Source: Colidextribacter sp. OB.20
GTDB taxonomy: Bacteria > Bacillota > Clostridia > Oscillospirales > Oscillospiraceae
Reading direction: 5' to 3'
Assembly (NCBI RefSeq): GCF_009911595.1
Contig: NZ_QWKG01000001.1
Span: 91,474 to 155,473 of the forward strand
Length of the DNA: 64,000 bases
The notes below the pieces were generated by a model. That model searched no databases. It was not told where the DNA came from and saw only the letters and a list, made by a program, of their open reading frames with translations. Positions 24,592-31,805 of this stretch are shown here, one piece after another; the first letter of the stretch is position 1; each line of letters opens with the position of its first letter. The translations under genes and the position numbers were made by a program.

Positions 24592-24771
24592 TTATTTTTC
24601 TGGACTGAGCTCTTCGTCAATCTTCTCGTTGACCCACTGCGTCTTAGTTTTTCCTTGGTTTTTCAGCTTTTCTTCCAAAGCACTCAGTCGCTCCTTGGAA
24701 ACCGCAACATTCAACTGTCCGATTGTCTCTCGGCGTCTGCGAAAATACTCAGCCCTGCTTTCAGGAGCCAA
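24592..24771 (-). CDS. Ribbon-helix-helix-like small basic protein, module C
   Basis: The 59-residue product is read from TTG at 24771 behind GGAGGTGAG. It runs APESRAEYFRRRRETIGQLN, VAVSKERLSALEEKLKNQ, GKTKTQWVNEKIDEELSPEK. It is clearly homologous to the module B protein (RAQYFRNRR..., WLNEKIDEEL). The basic arm, strand and two helices fit an RHH DNA-binding protein. The palindrome in its promoter suggests autorepression. I found it by translating the minus strand; no ATG start exists in frame. Confidence 0.7.
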   Translation of the reverse strand: MAPESRAEYFRRRRETIGQLNVAVSKERLSALEEKLKNQGKTKTQWVNEKIDEELSPEK

Positions 24772-24783
24772 AACCTCACCTCC

Positions 24784-24823
24784 GTTCTAGCTACATTATA
24801 TAGTGTAGCTAGAACTTTGTCAA
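24784..24823 (-). promoter_or_regulatory. Module C promoter with 12-bp palindromic operator around the -10
   Basis: On minus, TTGACA and TATAAT are separated by 17 bases. GTTCTAGCTACA and TGTAGCTAGAAC (plus 24784-24795 and 24804-24815) form a perfect inverted repeat overlapping and flanking the -10. The placement matches module B with a different sequence. Confidence 0.88.
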
Positions 24824-24842
24824 GAGCAAAATAAAACCGCCC

Positions 24843-24870
24843 TTGACAAGGCGGCGAAAGCTGGTATAAT
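24843..24870 (+). promoter_or_regulatory. Promoter of the antitoxin RNA
   Basis: TTGACA and TATAAT are separated by 16 bases, with no open reading frame starting downstream on plus. Confidence 0.8.
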
Positions 24871-24876
24871 GGAGAC

Positions 24877-24966
24877 AAGGATGATACCGCCGCAGACGGC
24901 GGGCTCTCCGGTTAAGTTACAAAGAAGTAACCACCCGCGGTTTGGGGCCTGGGTGGTTACTTCCTT
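24877..24966 (+). ncRNA. Putative antisense antitoxin RNA of a type I toxin-antitoxin locus
   Basis: A strong plus-strand promoter is followed by ~90 bases without an ORF. The RNA would begin with a 5' hairpin (CCGCC...GGCGG, 24886-24902) and end at the 13-bp stem GAAGTAACCACCC / GGGTGGTTACTTC followed by CTTTTA. It overlaps the 3' end and stop codon of the convergent toxin gene. Base pairing at the shared terminator is the likely mode of control, by analogy with Fst/par-type loci; this is inference. Confidence 0.68.
24924..24963. terminator. Bidirectional terminator shared by toxin mRNA and antitoxin RNA
   Basis: A perfect 13-bp inverted repeat with loop GCGGTTTGGGGCCT. It is followed by CTTTTA on plus and by TTTG on minus. 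The toxin stop codon TAA lies inside the right arm. Confidence 0.8.
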
Positions 24967-25049
24967 TTATGATTGATGATCTGGACAACCAGACTAATGA
25001 TGCCGATGATTACCAGACAAAACTGAAACAGGTCTGAGTAAGTAAGCAT
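24957..25049 (-). CDS. Small membrane toxin, putative holin-like toxin (Hol_Tox) family
   Basis: The 30-residue peptide MLTYSDLFQFCLVIIGIISL-VVQIINHKRK has the Hol_Tox signature TYSDLFQF, one membrane helix (~8-25) and a basic tail. Such peptides are type I toxins that depolarise the membrane. GAGGGGGTG lies 7 bases before the ATG. The mRNA has its own promoter and a ~90-base structured leader, and meets a convergent antisense RNA. Family recognition is good; toxicity is inferred. Confidence 0.82.
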   Translation of the reverse strand: MLTYSDLFQFCLVIIGIISLVVQIINHKRK

Positions 25050-25142
25050 CAAATCACCCCCTCTCCCATTGGGAGAGGCTTGGAAGCACCCTCCCAGTCC
25101 GGAGAGTCCTGCCCGCCTGCTTTATGGCGGTATCATGCTCTG

Positions 25143-25171
25143 ATTATAGCACGCTTCGACATATTCTTCAA
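25143..25171 (-). promoter_or_regulatory. Promoter of the holin-like toxin mRNA
   Basis: On minus, TTGAAG and TATAAT are separated by 17 bases, ~95 bases before the toxin ATG. The first transcribed bases (from ~25136) match the start of the antitoxin RNA. Confidence 0.8.
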
Positions 25172-25202
25172 GGAAAAAAGCCCGGCTTGCGCTGGGCTTT
25201 TC
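25172..25202 (-). terminator. Terminator of ispDF
   Basis: On minus, AAGCCC and GGGCTT arms lie immediately after the ispF stop and are followed by TTTTTTCC. Confidence 0.85.
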
Positions 25203-25685
25203 TCATATCCTCTCAATCAGCGCCACCGCGTGGGCGGCCATGCCCTCGCCGGAGCCGGTGAAGCCCAGGCCCTCCTCTGTGGTGGCCTTTACGTTGACCT
25301 GTCCGGGGTCCACCCCCATCACTCGGGCCAGATTATCCCGCATGCCGGGGATATGGGGGGCCAGCTTGGGCCGCTGAGCCAGGACCGTGGCGTCCACATT
25401 GCCCACACAGTACCCCTGCTCTCTCAGCAGCCCCACCACGTGCTCCAGCAGCCTCAGGCTGTCCGCGCCGGCATAGGCGGGATCATTGTCCGGGAAATGC
25501 CGTCCGATGTCCCCCAGGCCCGCCGCCCCCAGCAGGGCGTCCATCACAGCGTGGGTGAGCACGTCGGCGTCGGAGTGCCCCAGCAGGCCTCTCTCCCAGG
25601 GGACGTCTACCCCGCCCAGGATGAGCCTCCGCCCCTCCGTCAGCCGGTGGACGTCATAGCCGTGGCCGACTCTCACTCCCTGCAT
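25203..25685 (-). CDS. ispF: 2-C-methyl-D-erythritol 2,4-cyclodiphosphate synthase
   Basis: The 160-residue trimeric zinc enzyme of the MEP isoprenoid pathway has GHGYDVHRL (metal ligands Asp/His), [27 protein letters not shown] and [15 protein letters not shown] at 25685 has GAGGGAG 7 bases upstream; GTG at 25691 is also in frame. It overlaps ispD by 13 bases. ispD and ispF convert MEP via CDP-ME (with IspE elsewhere) to the cyclodiphosphate. Confidence 0.95.
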   Translation of the reverse strand: MQGVRVGHGYDVHRLTEGRRLILGGVDVPWERGLLGHSDADVLTHAVMDALLGAAGLGDIGRHFPDNDPAYAGADSLRLLEHVVGLLREQGYCVGNVDATVLAQRPKLAPHIPGMRDNLARVMGVDPGQVNVKATTEEGLGFTGSGEGMAAHAVALIERI

Positions 25686-26425
25686 CGCCACTCTCCCTCC
25701 TCCGCTCTGGCCCGCAGGATAGCCTCCCCCAGAACCAGGTCCAGAGGGGTGGTGATTTTGAGGTTTTCCCGGCTGCCCTGGGTGAGCGTGACCTTCATCC
25801 CCAGCCGCTCCACCGCACCGCAGTCGTCGGTGAGCAGCTCATTGTCGTCAATCGCCTTCTGGACGGCGCCTTTAATCAGGCCAGCCTCAAAGACCTGGGG
25901 GGTCTGCACCGCCCATAGCTGGGAGCGGTCCACCGTCTCCATCACCAGGCCATCCTCGCTTCGCTTGATGGTATCCGTCAGGGGGATCGCGGGAGCAGCC
26001 GCTCCGGTGAGGGCGGCCCTGGACACCGCGTCCCGGATAACCTCCTGAGTCACCAGGGGCCGGGCCCCGTCGTGGATGGCGATGAGCTCCGCCTTCGGAC
26101 TGATCTCCCGCAGGCCGGCCTGGACGGAGTGGATGCGCTCCTCGCCCCCCACCACCACCTTGGTCACCTTGTCAAAAACGAAGTCCTTGCAGATGCGGCC
26201 CACCTCTACCAGCAGGTCCTCCCGGGCCACCACCACGATCTCCTCAACAACCGGGCAGTCCTGAAAGGCGTAGAGGGTGTGGACCAGCACGGGCAGCTCC
26301 CCCAGGGGGGCCAGCACCTTGTCGATCCCCCCCATCCGCCGGGCCAGGCCGGCCGACACGATGATGGCCGCGCACTTGGGCTCCCGGTCCTTTTTCCCTC
26401 TGAACAGCGACAGCAGTCCCGCCAT
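25673..26425 (-). CDS. ispD: 2-C-methyl-D-erythritol 4-phosphate cytidylyltransferase
   Basis: The 250-residue protein has the nucleotide-binding start [21 protein letters not shown], with Leu and Arg where many IspDs have G.G. It continues with [45 protein letters not shown] and [15 protein letters not shown] short basic N-terminal extension ([12 protein letters not shown]) precedes the fold. ATG at 26425 lies 8 bases after AAGGAG. That AAGGAG is inside the end of the upstream gene, so the two may be coupled. Confidence 0.93.
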   Translation of the reverse strand: MAGLLSLFRGKKDREPKCAAIIVSAGLARRMGGIDKVLAPLGELPVLVHTLYAFQDCPVVEEIVVVAREDLLVEVGRICKDFVFDKVTKVVVGGEERIHSVQAGLREISPKAELIAIHDGARPLVTQEVIRDAVSRAALTGAAAPAIPLTDTIKRSEDGLVMETVDRSQLWAVQTPQVFEAGLIKGAVQKAIDDNELLTDDCGAVERLGMKVTLTQGSRENLKITTPLDLVLGEAILRARAEEGEWRCRE

Positions 26426-26430
26426 GGGCC

Positions 26431-27156
26431 TCACTCCTTATCTGTCAATTTTTTCTTCCGCACCGCATCCAGGATCTTTTCCCGGAACACCAGCTCCTCG
26501 GTCCAGCCGGTGTCCTCTGAGGCGCTGGTGCATTCAAAGCACGTCCAGCCGCGGACATTCCAATTTACCATCCTGATATCATCAAAAAGCTCGTAGTCCG
26601 GGTCCATGATCTCGTGCATCTCCACCCAGCGGCCGCAGCCCTGCTCCTCCAGAGGGGCGGAGAAATCCAAAAAAACCATAGAGCCAGGACAGGCCCAGAA
26701 GCAGCCCCAAACGGCCAGCAGATCGGTCTCCGGGTCGTAAGCCGCGTTGGTCCAGATGAAGGTCTCCTCCCCTATCCGCCCATCCAGCGGCCAGGACTTT
26801 TCTGGAATGTAGTGCATCGTCTCTCCGGTCTCTACCTCCAGCACGCTGTAGCCGTACAGGTCCTCCCGGAAGATCAGGTAATGCTTCCCGTTGGCGTGGC
26901 CAACAAGGGCGCAGAACTCCCCGTCGAAGTCCAGGCTGTCCCAAGTATACACCACTTGGCCCCCGCTGTCCAGCAGCTGATGCCGTGCGGCGCGGAGCTG
27001 GTGCTGCAAATGCCCTGTATAGTAGTCGGTGCGTACCGAATATCTCCCGGGCAGCGCCTCCTCCTTCCTGGGCAGGGTGGAGCGGTATTCCTCCGAAAAG
27101 ACAAAGGCGCACGCCTGCCGGTGTGCCTGATATTGAGGTGTATGGTAGACATTCAT
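26431..27156 (-). CDS. Hypothetical protein
   Basis: The 241-residue soluble protein is rich in aromatic and acidic residues, e.g. YHTPQYQAHRQACAFVFSEE, WDSLDFDGEFCALVGHANGK, LYGYSVLEVETGETMHYIPE and DDIRMVNWNVRGWTCFECT. Alternating short strands and the DGE.....NGKHYL pattern suggest a beta-propeller or beta-sandwich. There is no signal peptide or membrane helix. I do not recognise the family. Its last codons carry the ispD ribosome-binding site. Confidence 0.7.
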   Translation of the reverse strand: MNVYHTPQYQAHRQACAFVFSEEYRSTLPRKEEALPGRYSVRTDYYTGHLQHQLRAARHQLLDSGGQVVYTWDSLDFDGEFCALVGHANGKHYLIFREDLYGYSVLEVETGETMHYIPEKSWPLDGRIGEETFIWTNAAYDPETDLLAVWGCFWACPGSMVFLDFSAPLEEQGCGRWVEMHEIMDPDYELFDDIRMVNWNVRGWTCFECTSASEDTGWTEELVFREKILDAVRKKKLTDKE

Positions 27157-27239
27157 CGCGTTTCCTCACAGTATACAAAATACGGCGGCCCTTTTATTCC
27201 CATTCGGAACAAAAAAGCCGCCCCGCACATCTCTCCCGC

Positions 27240-27728
27240 TTATGCCAGCGCTGTGTTCAGCTGTTCCTCCGCCGACTCGTAGCTGACGCTCTTGGACAGC
27301 ACCAGCTCGGACAGGAGGATCTGTTTCGCGGAGTGGAGCATCTTCCGCTCTCCTGTGGACAGGCCCCGCTTCTGATCCCGGATGGTGAGCCCCTTGATGA
27401 CCCGGGCCACCTCGATCAGGTCGCCGCTCTTCATCCGCTCCATGTTTTCCCGGTATCGGTGGTTCCAATTTGCGGTCATCTCCACCTGGATATCCGGAAT
27501 AGCCGCGAGAACGCGGTCCGCCTGCTCCCGGTCCACCACCGGGCGCACACCGATTTCTTTGCAGTTTTCTGTGGGAACCATCACAACCATAGACCGATTG
27601 GGCAGCGCCAGAATAAAATAATCCCGTTCCATGCCATCTACCGTCTTTTGGACGATACTGTCCACTATGCCCGCCCCATACATGGGGTGGACAACCTTAT
27701 CCCCAATCTGATACACTCTGCCCCTCAC
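27240..27728 (-). CDS. CarD family transcriptional regulator
   Basis: The 162-residue protein has an N-terminal CarD/CdnL RNA-polymerase-interacting domain (YQIGDKVVHPMYGAGIVDSI, YFILALPNRSMVVMVPTENC, GVRPV). A helical C-terminal DNA-binding domain follows (NHRYRENMERMKSGDLIEVA, LSTGERKMLHSAKQILLSEL). CarD proteins stabilise open complexes at sigma-A promoters. The start is a GTG; a second GTG five codons later (before YQIGD) is also possible. Confidence 0.92.
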   Translation of the reverse strand: MRGRVYQIGDKVVHPMYGAGIVDSIVQKTVDGMERDYFILALPNRSMVVMVPTENCKEIGVRPVVDREQADRVLAAIPDIQVEMTANWNHRYRENMERMKSGDLIEVARVIKGLTIRDQKRGLSTGERKMLHSAKQILLSELVLSKSVSYESAEEQLNTALA

Positions 27729-27779
27729 TTTCTTCTCATGTACGCTTCTCTGTTCCGCCCTATTCTCATTCTATTCCAT

Positions 27780-27808
27780 ATTATAACAATTTTATCCTGA
27801 TTTTGCAA
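27780..27808 (-). promoter_or_regulatory. Promoter of carD
   Basis: On minus, TTGCAA and TATAAT are separated by 17 bases in an AT-rich 100-base gap. Confidence 0.78.
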
Positions 27809-27875
27809 GTAAAAATCGGTGAATTTTCAAGATTTTCCTTGCAAAATTTTCATTTTTATATACTTTTTATAGAGA

Positions 27876-27910
27876 AAACGGGCCTGACTGTCAACCAGTC
27901 AGGCCCGTAA
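27876..27910 (-). terminator. Terminator of the cmk-plsC-ispH/rpsA operon
   Basis: On minus, CGGGCCTGACTGG and CAGTCAGGCCCG (12-bp stem) are followed by TTTTCTC. Confidence 0.9.
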
Positions 27911-27926
27911 GCTGTACAGATTAGAC

Positions 27927-29882
27927 TTACTGCTCCTCGGCGGGAGCATCCTCCTCGTACTCTTCGTCGGCGGGAGCCTCCAGCAGGGCGCGGATGGACA
28001 GGGAAATTTTCTTGTTCTCCATGTCCACGTCGGTGATCTTAACGTCCACCTTGTCGCCCTCAGCCACCACGTCGCCGGGCTTCTCCACCCGGTGATCGGC
28101 CAGCTGGGAGATGTGGATCAGGCCGTCCACACCGGGGACCACCTCGGCGAAGGCGCCGAAGGTCATCAGCTTGACGACGCGCACGTTGGCAATGTCGCCC
28201 ACCTGATAGGTGGTGGTAAACACAGTCCAGGGGTCCTGGCTGTGGTCCTTCATTCCCAGAGAAATCTTCTTCTTCTCCTTGTCGGCGGAGATGACATACA
28301 CCTCAACAGTGTCGCCCACCTTGACCACCTCGGAGGGGTGCTTGATGCGGCTCCAGGACAGCTCGGAGATGTGGACCATGCCGTCCACGCCGCCGATGTC
28401 CACAAAGGCGCCGTAGGAAGTCAGAGACTTCACAGTGCCGGTGTAGCGCTTGCCGTCCTCGATCTCGGCCCAGACCTTCTCAGCGGCGGCAGCCCGCTCG
28501 GCACGGGTAACGCGGCTGATGGAGCCCACCACCCGGCGGCGGGCCCGGTTGACCTCGGTGATGACCAGGCGGACCTTCTGCTTGAGCAGCTCGCTCATGG
28601 GAGTCTCCCGGGGCAGGCCGGTCTGAGAGGCGGGGACGAACACCCGCACGCCCTTGACAGAGACCACCACGCCGCCCTTGTTGTCCTCGGTGACGAAGCC
28701 CTCCATGACGGCCTCGTTCTCCCGGGCGGCCTCGATCTCCTCCCAGCCCTTATTGATGTCCAGACGGCGCTTGGACAGCTTAATCATGCAGTCCCGGTCG
28801 CTGACCTGGATAACCTGAGACTCGATCTTGTCACCCACCTTGACAACATCCTCAGGCTTGACATTGGGGTCGTCGCTCAGCTCGGACAGGGCAATGTAGC
28901 CGGGGTACTTGACGCCCAGCTCCACCTGGACTTCTGTGGGCGTGATTGCCACAACGGTGCCGGTGACCTTATCTCCATTATTTAAAGTTTTGATCGACTC
29001 CTCCAGCATTTCCGCAAAGGACTTTTCGATCTCCATGATTTCATCGCTCATTTTGTTATAGACCTCCTTTATTATCCACGCGGGCGTTGACGCGCCCGCC
29101 GTGATGCCGACCATATCCACTTGAGGAAGCTGGCCGAGCTCCTCCGCCCGCTCAATGAGCCGGACATCGGAACAGCATTCTCGGCAAATCTCCGCCAGCC
29201 GCCTGGTATTGGAGCTCTGCCGATCGCCCACCACCACCATTCGGCCGCATTGGGCCGCGAGCTGGCGGGCCTCCTCCTGGCGTTTGGACGTCGCTCCGCA
29301 TATTGTATCAAAAAATTCCGCGTTTGTACATAGTTTTTTTGCTTTTTTCACGCAATCTTCCCAAATTTTCTTGGTGGAGGTGGTTTGGGAAACAAAGGTA
29401 AGGGGCGAATTGATTCGGTTTTCCTCCTCATTCAGCCATTTTTCCAGCTCTTTCGCCCCGGAAAGTATCAAAGGAGCCCTGCACCACCCGGCAATCGCCA
29501 CCACCTCCGGATGGCCCGCCGTGCCCACGATGACGCATTGGCGGCCCCGCGCCTCCGCATCAGCCACAATTTTGTGGATGTGGGTGACGTTGGGACAGGT
29601 AGCGTCAAACACCGTAATTCCCCGGCGGGCGAAGTCCTGGTGGACCGCCCGGCTCTCCCCGTGGGAGCGGATGATTACCGCCCCTCCGTCGGGCACCTCC
29701 TCCGGCTGCTCCACCGTTCGGAGCCCCAGGGCGGCCAGCCGGCCGGTCACGTCCCTGTTGTGGATGAGGGAGCCCAGCATCACGCAGGGGATGCCCTGGG
29801 CCGCCTTTTCCTCCGCCAGCTCCACCGCCCGGCGCACGCCGTAGCAGAAGCCGGCGGATTGGGCCAGCACCACCCTGCTCAT
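27927..29882 (-). CDS. Bifunctional IspH (HMBPP reductase) - ribosomal protein S1 fusion
   Basis: The protein has 651 residues. The N-terminal ~285 residues are IspH, the last MEP enzyme, with the three Fe-S Cys in AGFCYGVRRAV, FDATCPNVTHIHK and DTICGATSKRQEE. A linker starting MSDEIMEIEKSFAEMLEES leads into four S1 RNA-binding domains (~310-380, ~395-465, ~480-550, ~565-635) and an acidic tail. The fusion is known in clostridia. IspH makes IDP/DMADP; the S1 part resembles RpsA-like translation factors. It overlaps plsC by 4 bases. An internal start at the linker Met could yield free S1. Confidence 0.95.
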   Translation of the reverse strand: MSRVVLAQSAGFCYGVRRAVELAEEKAAQGIPCVMLGSLIHNRDVTGRLAALGLRTVEQPEEVPDGGAVIIRSHGESRAVHQDFARRGITVFDATCPNVTHIHKIVADAEARGRQCVIVGTAGHPEVVAIAGWCRAPLILSGAKELEKWLNEEENRINSPLTFVSQTTSTKKIWEDCVKKAKKLCTNAEFFDTICGATSKRQEEARQLAAQCGRMVVVGDRQSSNTRRLAEICRECCSDVRLIERAEELGQLPQVDMVGITAGASTPAWIIKEVYNKMSDEIMEIEKSFAEMLEESIKTLNNGDKVTGTVVAITPTEVQVELGVKYPGYIALSELSDDPNVKPEDVVKVGDKIESQVIQVSDRDCMIKLSKRRLDINKGWEEIEAARENEAVMEGFVTEDNKGGVVVSVKGVRVFVPASQTGLPRETPMSELLKQKVRLVITEVNRARRRVVGSISRVTRAERAAAAEKVWAEIEDGKRYTGTVKSLTSYGAFVDIGGVDGMVHISELSWSRIKHPSEVVKVGDTVEVYVISADKEKKKISLGMKDHSQDPWTVFTTTYQVGDIANVRVVKLMTFGAFAEVVPGVDGLIHISQLADHRVEKPGDVVAEGDKVDVKITDVDMENKKISLSIRALLEAPADEEYEEDAPAEEQ

Positions 29883-30541
29883 TCTACGCCCTCCCCCAAG
29901 GCCTGTACCCGGTCCATCAGCTCCTGGGCCATGACCTGCAGCTCATCGGCGGTGGGCTTGCGGCCCTCATACTCCGGATAATAGGGTTCCCCAATTACCA
30001 CGGTATTACGCCGGAACCGCTTTTTTTTGCGCTGTATGTACACCGGCAGCAGGGGGACCCCCGTCCGGGTGGCAAAGAGGGCCGCACCCACCTTGGCCTG
30101 AACGTCCTCCCCCTCGTGGACCCGGGTACCCTCGGGGAACATGAGCAGCTTGTCGCCCTCCTTCAGGAACTTCATGGCGGTTTTGACCGCCTTCACATCG
30201 GTGGTGTCCCGGTCCACCCCGAACACCCCCGCCTTCTCCAGAAGCCAGCCGATAAAAGGCACGCGCATGATCTGCACCTTGGCCATGGCCCGCATGGTCC
30301 ACCTGTAGCCGAAGGCGAACACCACATAGAAGGGGTCGCCGGCGGTGGTGTGGTTGGGGCAGATGACCGCCGGTCCCTCCGGGATATGCTCCCGGCCCAC
30401 CGCCCGCACCGGGTGAATCAGCCGGAAGTAGGGCCAAACGACGCAGTACAGCAGGTGAAAAAACCAGTCCATCCGCTTTTTCCGCTGCTCCGGCGTCTCC
30501 TTGGCCTTTTTTTCTGACTTGACAGCTGTATCCTCGCTCAC
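29879..30541 (-). CDS. plsC: 1-acyl-sn-glycerol-3-phosphate acyltransferase
   Basis: The 220-residue protein has the acyltransferase motif NHTTAGDPF (HX4D), GVFGVDRDTTDVKAVK, FPEGTRVHEG (motif III) and VPLLPVYIQ (motif IV). A hydrophobic N-terminal segment (FFHLLYCVVWPYFRLIHP) anchors it to the membrane. It converts lysophosphatidate to phosphatidate. It is in an operon with cmk (4-base overlap) and ispH/rpsA (4-base overlap), a common clostridial order. Confidence 0.92.
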   Translation of the reverse strand: MSEDTAVKSEKKAKETPEQRKKRMDWFFHLLYCVVWPYFRLIHPVRAVGREHIPEGPAVICPNHTTAGDPFYVVFAFGYRWTMRAMAKVQIMRVPFIGWLLEKAGVFGVDRDTTDVKAVKTAMKFLKEGDKLLMFPEGTRVHEGEDVQAKVGAALFATRTGVPLLPVYIQRKKKRFRRNTVVIGEPYYPEYEGRKPTADELQVMAQELMDRVQALGEGVE

Positions 30542-31215
30542 AGGCCGATCTTCTCCTTTACCAGGGACAGCAGCCTGTCACAGCTCTGTTCCAGATTCAA
30601 ATTGGTGGTGTCCAGCAGGGCGGCGTCCGCCGCCTGCTTCAGGGGGGCGATGGGCCGGTGCTCGTCCTGCCAGTCCCGCTCCCTGATGTCCCGGAGGACG
30701 GTGTCGAAATCCGCCTCCTGTCCCCGCTGCTCCAGCTCACGCAGGCGGCGGCGTGCCCGGGCCTCCGGGGCGGCGGTGAGGAAAATCTTCACGTCCGCGT
30801 GGGGAAGGACCACCGTGCCGATGTCCCGGCCGTCCATGACCACATCGTTCTCCCGGGCCTGACGGCGCTGGAACTCCAGCAGAAAGGCCCGCACCTCCGG
30901 AATAGCGGAGACCTTGGACGCAAGACCGGACACCCGGTGCTCCCGGATGGCCTGGCTCACGTCCTCCCCAGCCAGGTACATCCGCTGGACCCCGTCCTCG
31001 CCGTAGGCCATTTTCACGTCCAGCCCCTCCAGCAGAGGGATCACCTGGGCCGGGTCAGCCGGGTCAGCCCCCGCCCGCAGGACCGCCAGGGCAACCGTGC
31101 GGTAGATGGCCCCCGTGTCTACATACAAAAAGCCCAGCTTTTCCGCCAGCTGCCGGGCCAGGGTGCTCTTCCCCGCCCCCGCCGGGCCATCAATGGCGAT
31201 ACTTTTACATCTCAT
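30538..31215 (-). CDS. cmk: Cytidylate kinase
   Basis: The 225-residue kinase phosphorylates CMP/dCMP. It begins SIAIDGPAGAGKSTLARQLA (P-loop) and YVDTGAIYRTVAL, with the CMP-binding segments DGRDIGTVVLP and the lid TAAPEARARRRLRE. It is the first gene of the three-gene operon. The upstream DNA is an R4 repeat, and I see no clear promoter there. Confidence 0.96.
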   Translation of the reverse strand: MRCKSIAIDGPAGAGKSTLARQLAEKLGFLYVDTGAIYRTVALAVLRAGADPADPAQVIPLLEGLDVKMAYGEDGVQRMYLAGEDVSQAIREHRVSGLASKVSAIPEVRAFLLEFQRRQARENDVVMDGRDIGTVVLPHADVKIFLTAAPEARARRRLRELEQRGQEADFDTVLRDIRERDWQDEHRPIAPLKQAADAALLDTTNLNLEQSCDRLLSLVKEKIGL

Positions 31216-31234
31216 TGCTGATCGCTCCGTTCCT

Positions 31235-31497
31235 GCTTCTCTCGTCCCGCCCGCAGGCGGCTAAGGCTCCTTTTGAAAGGAGCTGTCAGCGAAGCTGACT
31301 GAGGATTGCGTCCGGCGAAGCCGGACATACGAAGTAAACTAAGTCTATGCAAATCTTGTTTGCTTCGCACGTTTCGCTTCGCGAAACACAATCCTCCGCC
31401 CCAGTGTGCGCACTGGGGCACCTCCTTTCACTGCGCAGCCGTTGGCGGCTTTGCCGCCTTACGGATGCGGCGTCCCCCTTGCGGGGAAAAGGAGGCT
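31235..31497. repeat. R4-type composite repeat between cmk and the XRE gene
   Basis: The block contains GGCTCCTTTTGAAAGGAGC, CTGTCAGCGAAGCTGACTGA, GGATTGCGTCCGGCGAAGCC, GTTTCGCTTCGCGAAACAC, CAATCCTCCG and CCCCAGTGTGCGCACTGGGG arms, and ends GGGAAAAGGAGGC. It shares GCTCCTTT, GGATTG and TTTCGCTTCGCGAAAC with 6802-7090. No gene is visible. Confidence 0.65.
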
Positions 31498-31716
31498 TTA
31501 CTCTCCTCGACCCAGGAGGTAATCGGTAGTTACGCCGAAGAAATCGGCGAAGAAGTTCAGTACCTCCAGAGGCACACCGACCTCACCATACTCATAGCGC
31601 TGATACTGACGCAGCTTAACTCCCATAATCTCAGCCATTTCCCGCTGTTTCAGTCCTTTTTCTTCTCGCAGGGTCCTCAATCGTTTTCCAAAATCAGCCA
31701 GCAAACTTTTATCCAT
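31498..31716 (-). CDS. XRE family helix-turn-helix regulator
   Basis: The 72-residue protein is a single HTH_3 domain: FGKRLRTLREEKGLKQREMA, then EIMGVKLRQYQRYEYGEV (recognition helix), then VLNFFADFFGVTTDYLLGRG. It is a typical small phage-like or toxin-antitoxin-type repressor. AAAGG precedes the ATG. Its target is unknown; the coding DNA is AT-richer than the flanking core genes. Confidence 0.88.
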   Translation of the reverse strand: MDKSLLADFGKRLRTLREEKGLKQREMAEIMGVKLRQYQRYEYGEVGVPLEVLNFFADFFGVTTDYLLGRGE

Positions 31717-31730
31717 AAAAATTCCTTTCA

Positions 31731-31805
31731 GGTATTGACACGGCCGTCCAGGGCTTCCGTCTGGGGGTGCGCACGGGGGTCACGCTGGGCGGCGACCTGG
31801 GCTAG
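31731..31805 (+). pseudogene. Possible 3' remnant of a small DUF6809-like gene
   Basis: On plus, an open frame reads IDTAVQGFRLGVRTGVTLGG-DLG then TAG. A C-terminal QGFRLGVR motif is typical of small DUF6809-type proteins common in these bacteria. The 5' part is missing; the XRE gene start lies there on the other strand. The similarity is from memory and weak. Confidence 0.3.
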
